A stretch of 64,000 bases of DNA from Paragonimus westermani (Eukaryota; Platyhelminthes; Trematoda; Plagiorchiida; Troglotrematidae), in NCBI GenBank assembly GCA_008508345.1, contig QNGE01000104.1, positions 154,623 to 218,622 on the forward strand. The letters are read 5' to 3'. Under the pieces are notes generated by a model, which did not search any database, was not told the DNA's origin, and saw only the letters and a program-made list of their open reading frames with translations. Of the stretch, positions 1 through 12,500 are shown one piece after another. Position 1 is the stretch's first letter. Every line of letters begins with the position of its first letter. The translations under genes were made by a program, and so were the position numbers.

Positions 1-2769
1 ACGCCCAGACCTAGACAGGAGAACGATTAGGGTTCTCAACCAAAGCCTTTGGCTCAATAGCCTGTACCGCAAGACAGCAGGTGGGTGGCGGTGTACCAGA
101 AATGGTACGTTTTTCGGGAAGAGATGCCAACCATCTTCCATCTCCCAGTCTGGAGGACCAGGAGACTGTGGTTTGTCAGACCTGTACCTGTTGGCCTGCC
201 TGGTACGAGTAACTCTGTCCAGTTTAGCCCAAAAGGTCATCCAGATGCGCAAGCCGTCACACCACGTCAAGGTCCAGTCTCACCGTGACGGTTGTTTCTA
301 TGAGAGGGGACTGTTTAGTAGATTCGTTTGACGTGTCTAGTAGAGTGAGATTCAACCTACCTTTGAAAAGGTTGAGAAAACTTAGCCGAAACTCTGGTGT
401 TGCGTCGGTTGTTGGGGCATGGACTTAAAATGAGTCACGAAGAACACAAAACTCATAACAGAAAATTCATGCCAAAAATTGCATACCTTCTGCCTGAGAT
501 GGATTACGTAGCAGTTTATGGGTAATGTGACCCCATCCGGGATGGCCCTTCCTGCTCAAACGCATGCGTAGGTTCGGAACATAGGCCGGTATGCTTTCGC
601 TTCTCCACCGTCACCACCAAGTGACGCCTTGCGAAACAATCACCAACCTTCGAGTGAGCGGACATGCCCTCTTCAAAACAGATTTGTGAAACTGGTTTAG
701 AGTGCATGCTTCATGATTCTCCTTTTTCAGACCCTCATGACTGCTTGACCCGAATACCAAGTATTTTTGTTAGATGTTACGCGCATGGCAGCACTTTGTG
801 AATTTAACGAAGGCTAGCTCGCAGAAAAAACCCTATAGTCTTCAGATGCCAAAAGAAACTTTATGACATTGTCCACATCACGTTAAGACCGCCGATTAAG
901 ATGCTTGACTAAATAAGAATGCTAACGAATTGGTGGCTGCGCTCGCATCAAAAAGTATTTGCAGACTATTCAAGTTTGTTCTTACCACTCAAGCGATGTA
1001 TGATCGCTGGGAGGTATAATATTGTGCTGTCATTTTTCAAGAAGAACTATACGAAGTCGGTTAAGGCAGTGGCTTATTTGTTCCACCTTGCTTGACCGAC
1101 CGAGCTACTTTGCCAAAACTGTGACCAATCGATGATAGTTGTCATATTTACAAGGGCGATTAGGAGGACTTGCAAAAATCAAAGGGGAATTAACTTGATC
1201 CTAGTCATAGCGGATGCTGCTTTCCCTTATACGCCATCGGCCCACTGCAGCCAGGAAGACGGACATTCGAGAAGTGCAAGCTGACTTTCGTCCATAGCAA
1301 GTGTGTACAGATCCACCGTAGTTTGGGACATAGCCACACTTACTACCAGTCAGCAAATTAACGGATGGATCTGTACGTTTAAGGTCGCTTAAACGCTGAA
1401 GCGTTCCTTTGAAATATGTCAACACTGTAGTCTCCATCCTCGTATTTCAGTTCAAATTGGAATCTGTCAAATTCCTCCACTTTATCTAATTCTTTAAAAA
1501 ATTTTAGTGACCAAATGTTGGCTGGTTTTTTGCGGGTAGCCCTAGAATGCTAGCCTCAGCCTTCCTTGTGATGAAAGCCTGTCAGACTTGAAATATGTCA
1601 ACGTGGTGTTGGTGTTTGAAAATTTTCAAACATCGACCAATATTTCGCACCCTGCTGGATGACTTCTGTGGCACTTTGCATCTTTTTAGTCAAAGACTGC
1701 TTGGGTCAACTTAATTTAGTAACGAATAATAAATTACTGAAGGTTTGCGCTTTCTTAAGTACTTTGTCAGTTGTATCAGCAGCTGGGAATTATAGACCGT
1801 TTATCAGGTTTGTACCTCCAAATCTAGAGCGATCTCCGCTAAGTCGGTTTTTCCCCACTGACCAAGCAACGTACGTTTGAAACCAAAATGTAGTGTATAT
1901 GAAATAGCTATTAGGACGATGTCGTTCTACGACTGCAAGGTTTACGTAAGCGCGCATAACATTCTTAAATATTCGGCACTCAACGTCTACGTTCAATCTC
2001 ACGCTTTTAGTGATACTCAGTTCGTCATCACACTCTCATGCAGTAATGTAATGATAACATTAATCGGGTGGTACTGACGTATAAGCAGCTGTGCGCAGTT
2101 AGGGAGGTGATTTTTTTATACATGAGATCAAAGTGCTTCATTCATTTGTTTATGAGAGATGCGAACTCACTTCAATTCAGTGGCACGATTACTACTCAGA
2201 TGATCGTGGGTTTGAGTCTCGCTTATCACGACTGTTATTGTGTTGATTTGGAGTGCTTAGTAATATGCTGTTCATGTATGTTCGTGTGTCGCACAAAAGT
2301 GAACATTTGGTGGTGTAGAATGTGGAAATTAAGCTGTTTTGAGGATTGGCTTATGTACGAAATATGTTGTGTAAGCGTCTTCTCTGCGGATCGTTCTCTG
2401 TCAACCCTGCAAATGATTGATGTAAGATGTGGAGTAATCAACTTATGATTTGACATGAAGGAATGTGGTTAACTGTTCGTCAGTCACTACGTTTGACATT
2501 CGTCTCCTGGGTTGGAGTTCTGGTGGTTCACAAAAAGTATTATTACGGATGATGGTTTATCGTATTTAATGGCTTGCCTTTTACTATGCGATTGGGTTGT
2601 CTGTGTAGTTGCAAACACTGACCTACTCGCATTTGCCGCTCGGTTGTTAGTTTACAAGCTGTGAGCATTTTAACACTGGACGTCTGACTTTACATAAATT
2701 TTTTAACGCATGCAGTAACACTCTCCTACTTCTAAACTAGGTGTTTTTTGTGTCATGATTTTACAGTAG
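1..2769. other. Left-edge stretch without an identified gene
   Basis: The first ~300 bases are clearly GC-richer than what follows and may be a remnant of a dispersed repeat, but no family is recognisable. The remainder is AT-rich, with only short ORFs (for example 2068-2448 on the + strand) that have a cysteine-rich, low-complexity look and no domain. Exon 1 of the downstream gamma-tubulin gene was searched for here by eye, looking for the conserved GQCGNQ coding pattern, and was not found. Confidence 0.4.
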
Positions 2770-2853
2770 TTGAGCAGTGGCACCAACCACTTACATGCTG
2801 CTGTCAATGCTGAGGATATCCTCAAACAGGCTGGTGCTGAACAGTCAGATTGA
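2770..2853 (+). CDS. Candidate terminal exon of an unrecognised gene
   Basis: An acceptor-like tract ending in TTTTACAGTAG precedes 27 sense codons and a TGA stop. The peptide begins LSSGTNHLHAAVNAEDILKQ and ends AGAEQSD, with a balanced, protein-like composition. An ATTAAA that could act as a polyadenylation signal lies near 3121. I do not recognise the family and found no upstream exon. The opposite strand here also has an open frame flanked by a CAG acceptor and a strong GTAAGT donor (peptide TSLFEDILSIDSS), so the strand is not settled. One of the two readings is probably chance. Confidence 0.3.
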   Translation: MSSGTNHLHAAVNAEDILKQAGAEQSD

Positions 2854-3279
2854 ACATGTCGCATTTGTCGTCGCGTCCATGTTTTTGTGGCAAGACATGT
2901 CCTCGTGATTTTTCAGCTTTGTTAGCCACATGGTACACTGATCAGGGCATTTTAATCCATAATTTTGTTAGCTGTTGATTATGAAGCTGTTCGCACTTAG
3001 TGGATAGTTTTCATTGGGTGACGTTTGGAATCAGGAGCCCGCGAAGTGGTTTATTTCTTCCAATCTCCACTCCCCCATCAGCATGATATTACTGCGCTCA
3101 TTCAATTTCCGATTATCATCATTAAATGCTTATTTATCTGTCTTCAGAGAGCGCCTAAACTTTATATACCCGTTAACGTCATTGTGTAAGTAGACTGAAC
3201 ATTTATAGATGACTGCTTCAGGAGTTCACCCCTTTAGATCGTTTTTTTAAGTGTATCCGATCTTCTCTCTCCCGTCCAG

Positions 3280-3349
3280 CCTTACAATAGATGATGTTCT
3301 GGAAAGTTTGTTTGGAGACAATGATGGTCTTGATGTGGATTTTTTCCTG
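3280..3349 (+). CDS. Candidate acidic internal exon, unrecognised
   Basis: A pyrimidine-rich tract ending in CCAG is followed by 70 nt that start with one base of a split codon, then read LTIDDVLESLFGDNDGLDVD and FFL, up to a GTAAAC donor. Alternatively the frame continues to a stop near 3393. The acidic-hydrophobic pattern looks like a short amphipathic motif, but no family is assigned. It lies on the same strand as, and upstream of, gamma-tubulin exon 2. It could belong to a separate gene or be chance. Confidence 0.27.
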
Positions 3350-3393
3350 GTAAACCACTTAATTCATGCGACCCATGCTGAATAGGTTTGTTG

Positions 3394-5610
3394 ACCCGTT
3401 TTGGCTGCTTGAACAGAATTTAATTTTCACCTCTAATTTGCTTCATCAAAACCGGAGTTTTTCTCACTTCTGCTTTTATTTTGTCAGCGTGCTGAAAGTT
3501 AGGTTGCACCCTCCCACCAGTCTACGGTTAAGTTGGGGGTGGTACCACTGAGAACCGTGAAGTCTATGGTGTCGAAAACTAAACAATTCATAACTTCTCT
3601 GTGCTGACCGATCTGCCTTACGGTTATCGAGTAACGTAGTTAAAGTGAGCATATGAGCAGGCTTATTTTGTCCGCATTGACCGAACAATCACGCGAACAG
3701 TTCAACAGTTTATCTGAGGGCATTTTTAAAAGACTGGATACACGGTTATCTGTCCGATTAGTAAATGTGTTATCTGCAATGGTTGGGGCGTGTGCCCTGT
3801 ATGTCTGTTGACTCTGCCGACTCTACTCACTAAGACCACCAGCTGTATGCAGACGACGGCGTATTCGGGAATCTTGACAGTTTCGTTTGTTCCGCCTAGT
3901 CTGTTTCGTAAATGTCGTTTGCTGTATTGCCGCCATGTACTCTCGCATCGCTGAGTGTAATCATTCCGATTATTTATAGTTTTCATCGTTAAGGTCCCAG
4001 TGAACGGTAACTTAGACAATCTGATGAGGATCACATTGGAATGTGTACGTCCGTTTCACTGAAACGGATGGGCACGAACTGTAGCATACATATCTGTTGG
4101 AGTTGGATTGCTTTGTGTTAATTTAAGTGTTTAAATGTTAATAGCTCTGTGATGTATTGGCTAGTGTTGTTTGGTGATATAAACATGGAAATGTTTTTCT
4201 AAATTCTTTTTAATAAGATGCTGTATCTAAGTTTAGTTTAAAATCTCGTTTTGTCTAAAAAAGCGGATTAACTGAGGAAGCGTAATTGTCGTCAACTCGT
4301 GGCATCGCATTTCTGCAACTGTGTAACAGCTAAAACATTTTTGTGCCATGTTCGATACAGCTTCTTGTTGAACGGCGCACCTAATTTTTTCACTTGTTAT
4401 ACTCTGACTTGATCGGCTTGGACTAATACACCTTAAAAGTTGTGTAACTTTTTTTGCTCATACTTGAAGTTTTTTATGTGTATCCCATTTCACTAGTTTG
4501 GTCATTCATGTCTCAAACTTAATCCACATTAAAAAGCTTAAACCAACGTCACTTCTTGTGATTATGGTGTTAGCTCCCAAACCGACACTGTTTTGTGATC
4601 GACTCCACGCTTGTTTCTGCTGATTAGGTAGACGTAGGAGATAATAAAACTAACTAGTTTGCAGCTAACAACTTTCTAGTTCACGAAATAAAACCCTTAT
4701 CCACCGAACTAGTTATCCTGTAAACATCACTTGTGATGGCTCTGACTCACCCCATCGGTCCGCCTGGTGTCTCGTTCGTTGTGGTCTGGACCGCGTAAAT
4801 GAACATTCTGTCTTTCACTGCTAATTCTCAAACCATCATTCAGTAACTCGCCTCATCCTCTTTCGGTGCCATCAGATTCGCGATGCTTTTCAAGCCTTTT
4901 TATCGCAGTGCTGACTATTGTGTAGTGTACTGATCACAATGATGGATATTTTCGGGCCACTCACTTGGTTGGACAACAAATGTTAAAACGATCACTGATT
5001 GGTTTCACGTGTATTTCATAACCGGCTTCGTTACTATGAATTTGTCCTAAATTGTCAGACCGAGATGGTACGAAAGGTATTTGAATCAGTGTCTGGTGTG
5101 TTGTTAGCTAGGTTTTTACCCACTCAACTACGCAACTACAATGAATTCTGCTGCTGTGACTGATCTTATTGGTCTAGGTAGGCAAGATCCACGTTTGATT
5201 GTCAGATTACAGTAACTTCGTTTTTTGTTTGAATCCTGATGACCAGCGAACGAATGGATGGGTGACTTTGTCCACCCAGATCGCCTGAGTTTGGCAATAC
5301 AAGGCACTCTCTCCTCGTTAGACTTCATTTACTCTATAACTACCGCCCGGTGTATAAATGCTTTCACTCCATGAGGTATTTGGTGGTATGTACCATACTG
5401 CTTATTTGTGCACTATTGCCCATTATACTGACCAAACCTGGGCAATAGCAACTGCAGTATTTCGGGCAAAGTGGGCTAAAACCGTCAAGCCTGTAGGTGG
5501 CAGTCGATCTGGGCGCCACTGGACTACCGGGAGCTAAATGTGTTGCATTAGGTAGTTTTTCGTTCAACGAACACTGTGCTCATCAAACTTGTTTGTTCAC
5601 CATCATTCAG
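3394..5610. other. Region upstream of gamma-tubulin exon 2
   Basis: AT-rich DNA with no convincing exon. It should hold part of gamma-tubulin intron 1 and possibly exon 1. No + strand frame reading MPREII or GQCGNQ was found. The minus-strand ORF at 3476-3688 that happens to contain GQCGQNK is a coincidence. Confidence 0.4.
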
Positions 5611-5723
5611 TTGGTATGGAGTTTTGGAAGCAGCTCTGCACAGAACACGGCATCAGTCCTGAGGGTTTACTAGAAGAGTATGCAACCAGCGGTTCTGACA
5701 GAAAAGATGTCTTCTTTTACCAA
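5611..5723 (+). CDS. TUBG1: Gamma-tubulin, exon 2
   Basis: The exon begins after TTCAG with two bases of a split codon and reads [20 protein letters not shown], then a segment ending DRKDVFFYQ, stopping at a GTGAGT donor. This matches the region after the GQCGNQI loop of gamma-tubulin, about human residues 17-54. Gamma-tubulin is the GTP-binding tubulin of the gamma-tubulin ring complex and templates microtubule nucleation at centrosomes and spindle poles. The exon ends on a complete codon, which agrees with the next exon. The missing N-terminal 16 residues must come from an exon not found here. Confidence 0.95.
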
Positions 5724-8700
5724 GTGAGTATTTTGTTTTCACAATCAAATTGGATGATGCAACATGATGTTTTTGTTTGTATTAGAAAGAGACAAGAACT
5801 TGGTGAAACCACCTGTCTAACTTCGGTCGATTCTGTTATTGCCAAGCTGTGTTCCCGAGACTCAATAATGTTCTCTTGTGCAATCGACCACAGTTCACTT
5901 GTTAGACTTATCTGCCACACCATGATTCATATGCACATACGTATATGTGCATATGATGGGAATATATGAGTGATCTAATTACTCCATTGGGAGCATAGTT
6001 TCTCGCATTTTGACCGCACATTTATATGCAACTTACCCTCTACAATGAAATTTAACGGTTACCCTGTCTTTTATCAACACCTTCATTATTGTTATGTCAA
6101 TAGACGAAAAAGCGCTATTAAAAACTTATAGGCTGGATTTCGTTTGAACAGCTCATTTGACAGTTTTGAAAATTGTAGTGGTCAAATTGTACAGCCGCTC
6201 CGAGTTGTGATGGTATCCACATACTGGTAAACTTTAGCCGATTCCCTAAGCAGCAGGTGCTTTGACAACCAAACGTTCGTCATCTCCTATCCTGGCCACA
6301 TTGCCAACAGTCTATGTGGTAACCAATTGTCATGTGACCGGGTGCTTTCTTTTCCATTTACACTGTCTATTTTATGCCATTAAGGTGTGAACTTATCGAT
6401 TTGGAAGATTTTGGCGTTCCGCTAAATGCGGTTGTGCGCAGGAGAAATCGCGAAGATTCCAAAGGTATGAAAATACCTTATTTGACAAAGTTAGTGTATG
6501 GCATAGGCAAAATTGAGGAGCACATTCTTGTGCCAAAACGAGATAAGTGAAAAACGCTGCGATTGACCTCCAACAGCACGAAAGGTGCCAGCGAATTCAG
6601 ATCAACACCCAAATACAATGTTTCTACAGGAATTATGCAACGGAAGCTGAATAATACTGACTGAGACATAACTAGATAAAGCCACTCTGCTGAATCAATG
6701 ACAGATACAGCACCGCGTGCTATAAGCGGAATTTGGTGTTTCTTAAGCAGATCAGAAACATTTGTTGAGAAAAAATGAATCTAGATGTGAAAAGTGGATA
6801 GAAGAGTATGGTCTTCGGAAGGTGAAAGTTGCAAAGAGAACGGTGCAATTTCCTGATTGGAGAACTTTCAGTCAACCAGAGATCACTAACTGTCTGCTAC
6901 AAGCGGTCGTAGTCGATCGATGGTAGCCAATCAAAAGCGGCATTCAGCTGCCCCTTCCAATTTGCTTATAAGAGGTGGCGATTGAACCAACTTGTTTGAA
7001 TGCTTATCTAGTTCAAAAAACCGAATTACATAAGCCAAGGTGGTAAAACGTAGTAACGAAGGGGCTAGTCAGAACGTAGCGCGCTTGTCGCCCACCAGCA
7101 ATCGCGGATGTCGGTGTTGTTGGTTCCTTATTAAAATGACAAGATTTTTCTAATAAACTGAGATTGCCTGATGGTACACAGATCGCCGTTTTGATAGTTT
7201 TGACATTGCAGTCAGGTGATCGACAGATTTGTGATCCAGTGAACGCACCAACAATAGACGTATGCTGATTTCACTTTCAACCTTTGGCGTGAACAAGGTT
7301 GCCCTATTTGATAACAGTCAAGGTGCTGACTGTTGTATGCAGATACTAGAGCACTTTCTGTTACTCTTCCTCCCCACAAGTTGACAAAGGGCATCAATTT
7401 GCTAGCAGGACAACGTTGTGATGCACAGGTCGCATACCACGATGACGTGGCTATTCGAGACTTGTTCTGCCACGTCTACCGGAACACTAAGATGTCCCCG
7501 CTTTCCGAATCGGTTGGTTCACATTTTCATGGCATGGCGTAAACAGTACGCCGCCAGAATGAAGCACCATCCATACGAGGATTGGTCATGAGACAAATGG
7601 TTCACATCCAGATCATTGGCATTGCGACCCGGCAGCTGCAGTGTTGACAAAGTGCTAATCCCTATCCGGTTCTTAGAACACTCGACGTCTGTGTGATTGA
7701 ATAAATTGGGGTCAGGCACCCGTTTGTTAACAATGGAGGAAACCTGACAACCCCGGCTGGCCGATTGATTTTGTCCTCATCACTTGCACGTTGTTGTGTG
7801 TATAGTTCACTTTTTACAGAAGCCATTCGAACAACTTTTTGATAGCATCTTTTTGTTTGTCTCGCGGGCTGGTTGTTGTTAGCTTAATCATAAGTAGAAT
7901 ATTTCGGAACAACAGGCTGGTGGCACAATTTTCTGTGGGTGTATATCGGAACAAACATCCACCAGGGGAAAGTCACACACCACGGGTTTAGGCGGACGCA
8001 CGTACCGGACAGTGTGAGGGATGTGCAGTTGAGAGTAATGGAAGCCCGGAGTAGCAACGTGAGGATAAATTGTTTTCCTAAGTGTCTACTGGTCACCAAG
8101 CCGCAAGAAACGCCTCTCTATCACCATATTTTGAACGCTGCATGATTATGTGTGTATGGCGGAGCGTTTTCTGTCTGCCACATCGTATTTTATGCCTTGT
8201 TTAGAAAATTACCCGCATCTGAACCCAGGACGCAACGTGAGTGCATAATTCAGGCGTATGCGGTTGTCCCACGGTGGTCTAGATTCCAGACTGACGCTTT
8301 CGTTCATTCCACTGCTCGTGTCGCTTTTGCCGCGGCGCCTGCTTAAGATCTTGTGCTTTTCACTCGTTTGAGCCCATTTAGGTGGCACATACGGTGTTGG
8401 CTGATCAGTGGACCGAGTGTGGTGCCGAAAGCATCGGCCCAGTATGTCAAAACTACGGGTCACCTTTTGGTGATAACATGTTTGGGTTGGGTGAACCTGC
8501 ACTCATGAAATAACTTCCTGGTCGCATTGGCTACAAGGACCTTAATAATTACAAAAAGTGAAAAAAACTACCGGTGTTGTTGGTTCCAGGATGCTTGTTT
8601 TATGGCGGCTGAAAACGAAGTCTCTGTAGCGATGATAAATTGAAACCCGGCTTTCCCTATAGTGAAGTACGTTGTCTCAATTGGTCATAAGGTTGAAATC

Positions 8701-9337
8701 CGTGACGGCTTCTTCAAGGTTTTACAAAGTAGTCAAAAAACGCTCCCACCAGTTTACCTTTAAACGTCACGTTTCTCCCCAGTGTTCAAAAACTGTTTGT
8801 TCGGGTATGATGAACATCCCGGTAGTCGTCGCTTTTGTCGCATGCTAGTCTTCGGTTAGGCTAACTTATTAGTTCCGACAGCCGGGATGCACAGTGCTCA
8901 CACACTGAATTAATTGTTCCATTTGCTGTGCTATCAGAATTTGGTAACTTTGTACAGGGTTGAGCTGCGTGTTGGAAGCCGGCTCCATTTTTTTAGTCAG
9001 CCCAGTTATCCTGGTTGTTGCTCACTTTTTCTGATAAGCTGCTGTCCACATGTCACGTGTAGATTCAAGTTCTCAGTGAGAAAAATGCAGATGTTTTGAA
9101 CGGGTAGTCCAAACCATTTGGTGTGTTCAAGTTAAATTGTATGCGTTGCCGCGTTTGCAATATTGTTCTCTGTCTTTCCTGTTTCCTTCCTCATTATTGT
9201 GGATGTACTCGAGTACAGATTCCATTCACCCCGTTTAATCAAACGGCCCTAGACCCCGAGTTCACTCGTTCTTTATAACTCCTTTCAACCATTGTGCACC
9301 TGCTTTTCCTGTTGCCCTGATTGTGCTCCGAGCTTAG
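5724..9337 (+). other. Gamma-tubulin intron 2 (3.6 kb)
   Basis: A GTGAGT...TTAG intron. It contains an imperfect palindrome around 5925-5957 and a 7-bp hairpin at 6462-6479 (AAGGTAT and its complement). A GC-richer patch lies at about 7330-8500, where both strands have 60-97 codon ORFs. That patch may be mobile-element debris, but no domain is recognisable. Confidence 0.75.
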
Positions 9338-9574
9338 GCAGACGATGCACATTACATTCCGCGCGCCGTTCTTTTGGACTTGGAACCGCGGGTCTTAAAC
9401 ACCATCTTGAGTTCACCGTACGCTCGGTTGTATAACCGTGAAAACGTCTACCTGTCCAAGGACGGTGGTGGTGCCGGAAACAATTGGGCCGCGGGCTATT
9501 CGCAAGGAGAAAAGCTAGAGGAGGCCATTTTTGATATTATTGATCGTGAGGCTGAGGGAAGCGACAGCTTAGAA
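9338..9574 (+). CDS. TUBG1: Gamma-tubulin, exon 3
   Basis: 79 complete codons between a CTTAG acceptor and a GTGAGT donor. The exon starts [19 protein letters not shown], carries the nucleotide-contacting GGGAGNNWA loop near its middle, and ends [13 protein letters not shown]. This corresponds to about human residues 55-133 and lines up without gaps. The start was set at the GCA codon after CTTAG rather than at the next AG, because exon 2 ends on a whole codon and the family sequence continues with Ala-Asp-Asp. Confidence 0.97.
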
Positions 9575-12500
9575 GTGAGTGAGTCTGCTTTGTATTCTCA
9601 TGTGTAGTTTGTGAACTTCTGTTGCTGTTTCCATAGGATTTTCATTTAAGGTGGCCGCAGCACAATTCAACATTTCATTGCTAAACTGCGCAACCAAGTC
9701 TGTAGTTATACATAGCCTCATCGATGACGTGTTCTACCGTTCCTGCCTTCAAACGGATATCACCGTCAGTCAAAGCATTGTGAGCCTTGCACCCGTAGGT
9801 TTCGGCCCTTTCGCCAGAAAACGTTCGCTGCCTTGTGATCGCCTGATTACATGTGAACCAAATATTGTCAGTCTGCTGAAAGCAAGACATGAGCACTCAC
9901 GATAGTCAGTGTTTGCCTGAACAATCATGTAGTTGGTGACTGACGTTGTTGTCCTTGCGCTGTCTTTTGACAACAACGATTATCAGATATCGTTGTCGGT
10001 TAAAAAACTTTATGAGGAACCGTACCAGACGGGTTAACCTAATACTGGTTGTATCGACAGCCTCTAGGTGTCGAGAACCAGATTATGCTTTTCGATCAAC
10101 TTTATCTCTAGTAACTCCTGTATTCGATCTCGAGTCGAAACGTGATAACGAATTTGTGAACTCAAGTTGTAGCTGTCCTGCCATTGAAATTGACTTTTTA
10201 GCAGCTTTTTTGAAAGTTCTAGATACTAGACACTATGTATTATATGCTATGCCTTCAACGGATTTGGTACCACCTTATAACCCTCAGCTTGCACAAAACC
10301 ATGACTTTTTCTACGTGCTTGAACATATCTCGATTCAGCCCTCTTTGACAAAACACAATTGTTCGCCTTTCATAATCAAGCACACCGTGTTGTGAAACCG
10401 TCTTCCATAGTTTACAGCTCTACCAGTTGCTGAGGTCGTAAAATCAAACGTCCTCAGTCTCGCTCTGATAACTGCTGTAGGCTTAGGGAAATAATTTCTT
10501 CATATGATTTGAGGTTTTTTTTCACGAGGACTCGTCTGCCTATTACAATCAGTTGACTAGCTATCTATATACGGTGTCTTCGGGAAGCAATCCGTATTCG
10601 TGCCAACAACTTTTCTTCCTCCCTTGTATCAAGGAACTACGTCAGAAAGAAGAGGCTCATAAATCAAAATAGTATTCGCCAGTGAAGTGCATTTCAAACT
10701 AGCAGATATGAGTTAAATTTTTATAAAGAGCCCAATCATAGTGTCTGTTAGATAAAACGCAACTCTTTCTCAGTTCCCATAGTGTTTGTTCCACTGATCC
10801 GTTTATTGCCATTATGAACTGTTTTTGGAGAGCACATGCGGCTGAAGTTCAACGAGTCAGGTAGAGTGACGGCTTATCACCGGTCGCTCTTACGAAATGT
10901 GCTAACTTTTGTGTCAACTTCTGACTGAGCTACTCACCCAGTGTTACACACTATACCAAATTGCTGACTGTTGGAAAACGGCATGCTTCATACCACTTTC
11001 TAAAAGAAGGAATAATCAAATTTCATTGAATATTATGCAGCTCTGTGGTCTTGAAATTTTTCCGAAAACAATTTCTTACTTGAATGGAAACTCATATAAA
11101 CATCAGGGTTTCTGTTCACCCATACACAATCCTTGATGTTTCTGCTTTAGTTCGTTCCTTTCTGTCACCGCTTGGTAGAAAATCAAAAGGCGTTCACATT
11201 TGATTCTCAGACTACGGAGATCTGTTCTCAAAAAAACTAAAATCTGTTGTCGAGCTCTAATACTATGCCAGTTTATGAATCTAACCTAACTTACTCAATC
11301 CGGTTATTAAGCCGCTCATCGCTGGATCTAGTGTCCTACATGGTGCAGTCTTCCCCCCGTTCTTACTTTGACTTTATATTTTGTTTGTGTCAACTCGCGT
11401 TCATACGTGTTTGCTCAGATATGCAGATATTGTGTTGTTGAACATCAAACACTCAACTCGATTTTCTCCCCCCCCCTGCTGGACAGTTTATTCAAACTGT
11501 GGAGTTGGTCAGCGTACCACAGTTTGTTTTTAGCATGTCCAACGGTGTTGACGTACTGTTTTGGCCCATGAAAGAGCATCGGCATGAAGAACTTTCTGAT
11601 GCATGCCTTTCGTCTTATCATTGACAAACTCATACCCCGGTTTCTTTCTGTTAGCCGTCTGGAGGTTACTTTGAGTAACAACGTAACACTGTCACTTAAT
11701 TTTATTCACGTTTTTTCCCAAGCCCGAAAACTGTCGTTTTGTGTCTGGCGTTCAACTTCACTATTCATTCCACGCTACTTGATCAATGGATTTATCAAGG
11801 TCTGTGTGCTCCCTATTGGATAGGTTGGTCGCCGATTGTTTTCCGTGGTTCGTTATCTAGTTTGTACTAGTCAACTCCCCAAGGAATCTATACCGTTGCA
11901 GTGGCATTCCTTGTAAACCAGTTGTGGAATTTGTTTCTCCTTATCATTTTATAACGTGCGATCGCTTTTCAGCGAAACTCTCGTCTGACACGATTCATCC
12001 TTTTTTATCGGACCTCTCTGAATGTATGCTTGCATTCTCCCCTAGCTCCCGATACAAACATTTATTTATACACTCCCGGTTTTACTCTTCTTCAGTGATC
12101 CTCCCATGTTTTTAGACTGGTACACAAACTTAGCATTCGTATCCTTGAATTAATTGCGATACTGAGTACGTAGAGCTTTTTGCAAGTGCTACCTCTTGTG
12201 ACCGTTCATGAACTTTTCTACAAGGTTTATACTTGTCATTATTGTTATCATTATTACTATTTTGTGACTCAGAAACATTCGACTTGGTGTGCTCCACTTT
12301 CTGAGGATGCTGAACATGAAAATCCACCTCTCAGGCTGCTTGAAGTACATCGTTAACTTGGTCGGGCTTGAACCTCACAAATTGTCTCCCTACTGTACTT
12401 TTTGATCGAGAACTCTATCTCGCCACTTCCAGCTATCCGCTGTCATAGACCACGTTCATTTCTGGGGATGTACACACTGTCATAAGTGCAAGCGATTTAG

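Noticed and set aside
26..33. TTAGGG-like words (also near 32407 and 58545)
   Set aside because: Single occurrences, not tandem arrays, so no telomeric repeat.
3476..3688. Minus-strand ORF containing GQCGQNK, resembling the tubulin N-terminus
   Set aside because: It is on the strand opposite to the gamma-tubulin gene, and the residues around it do not match any tubulin.
9946..10395. 149-codon + strand ORF in gamma-tubulin intron 3
   Set aside because: No domain, no splice support, and composition typical of AT-rich intron sequence.
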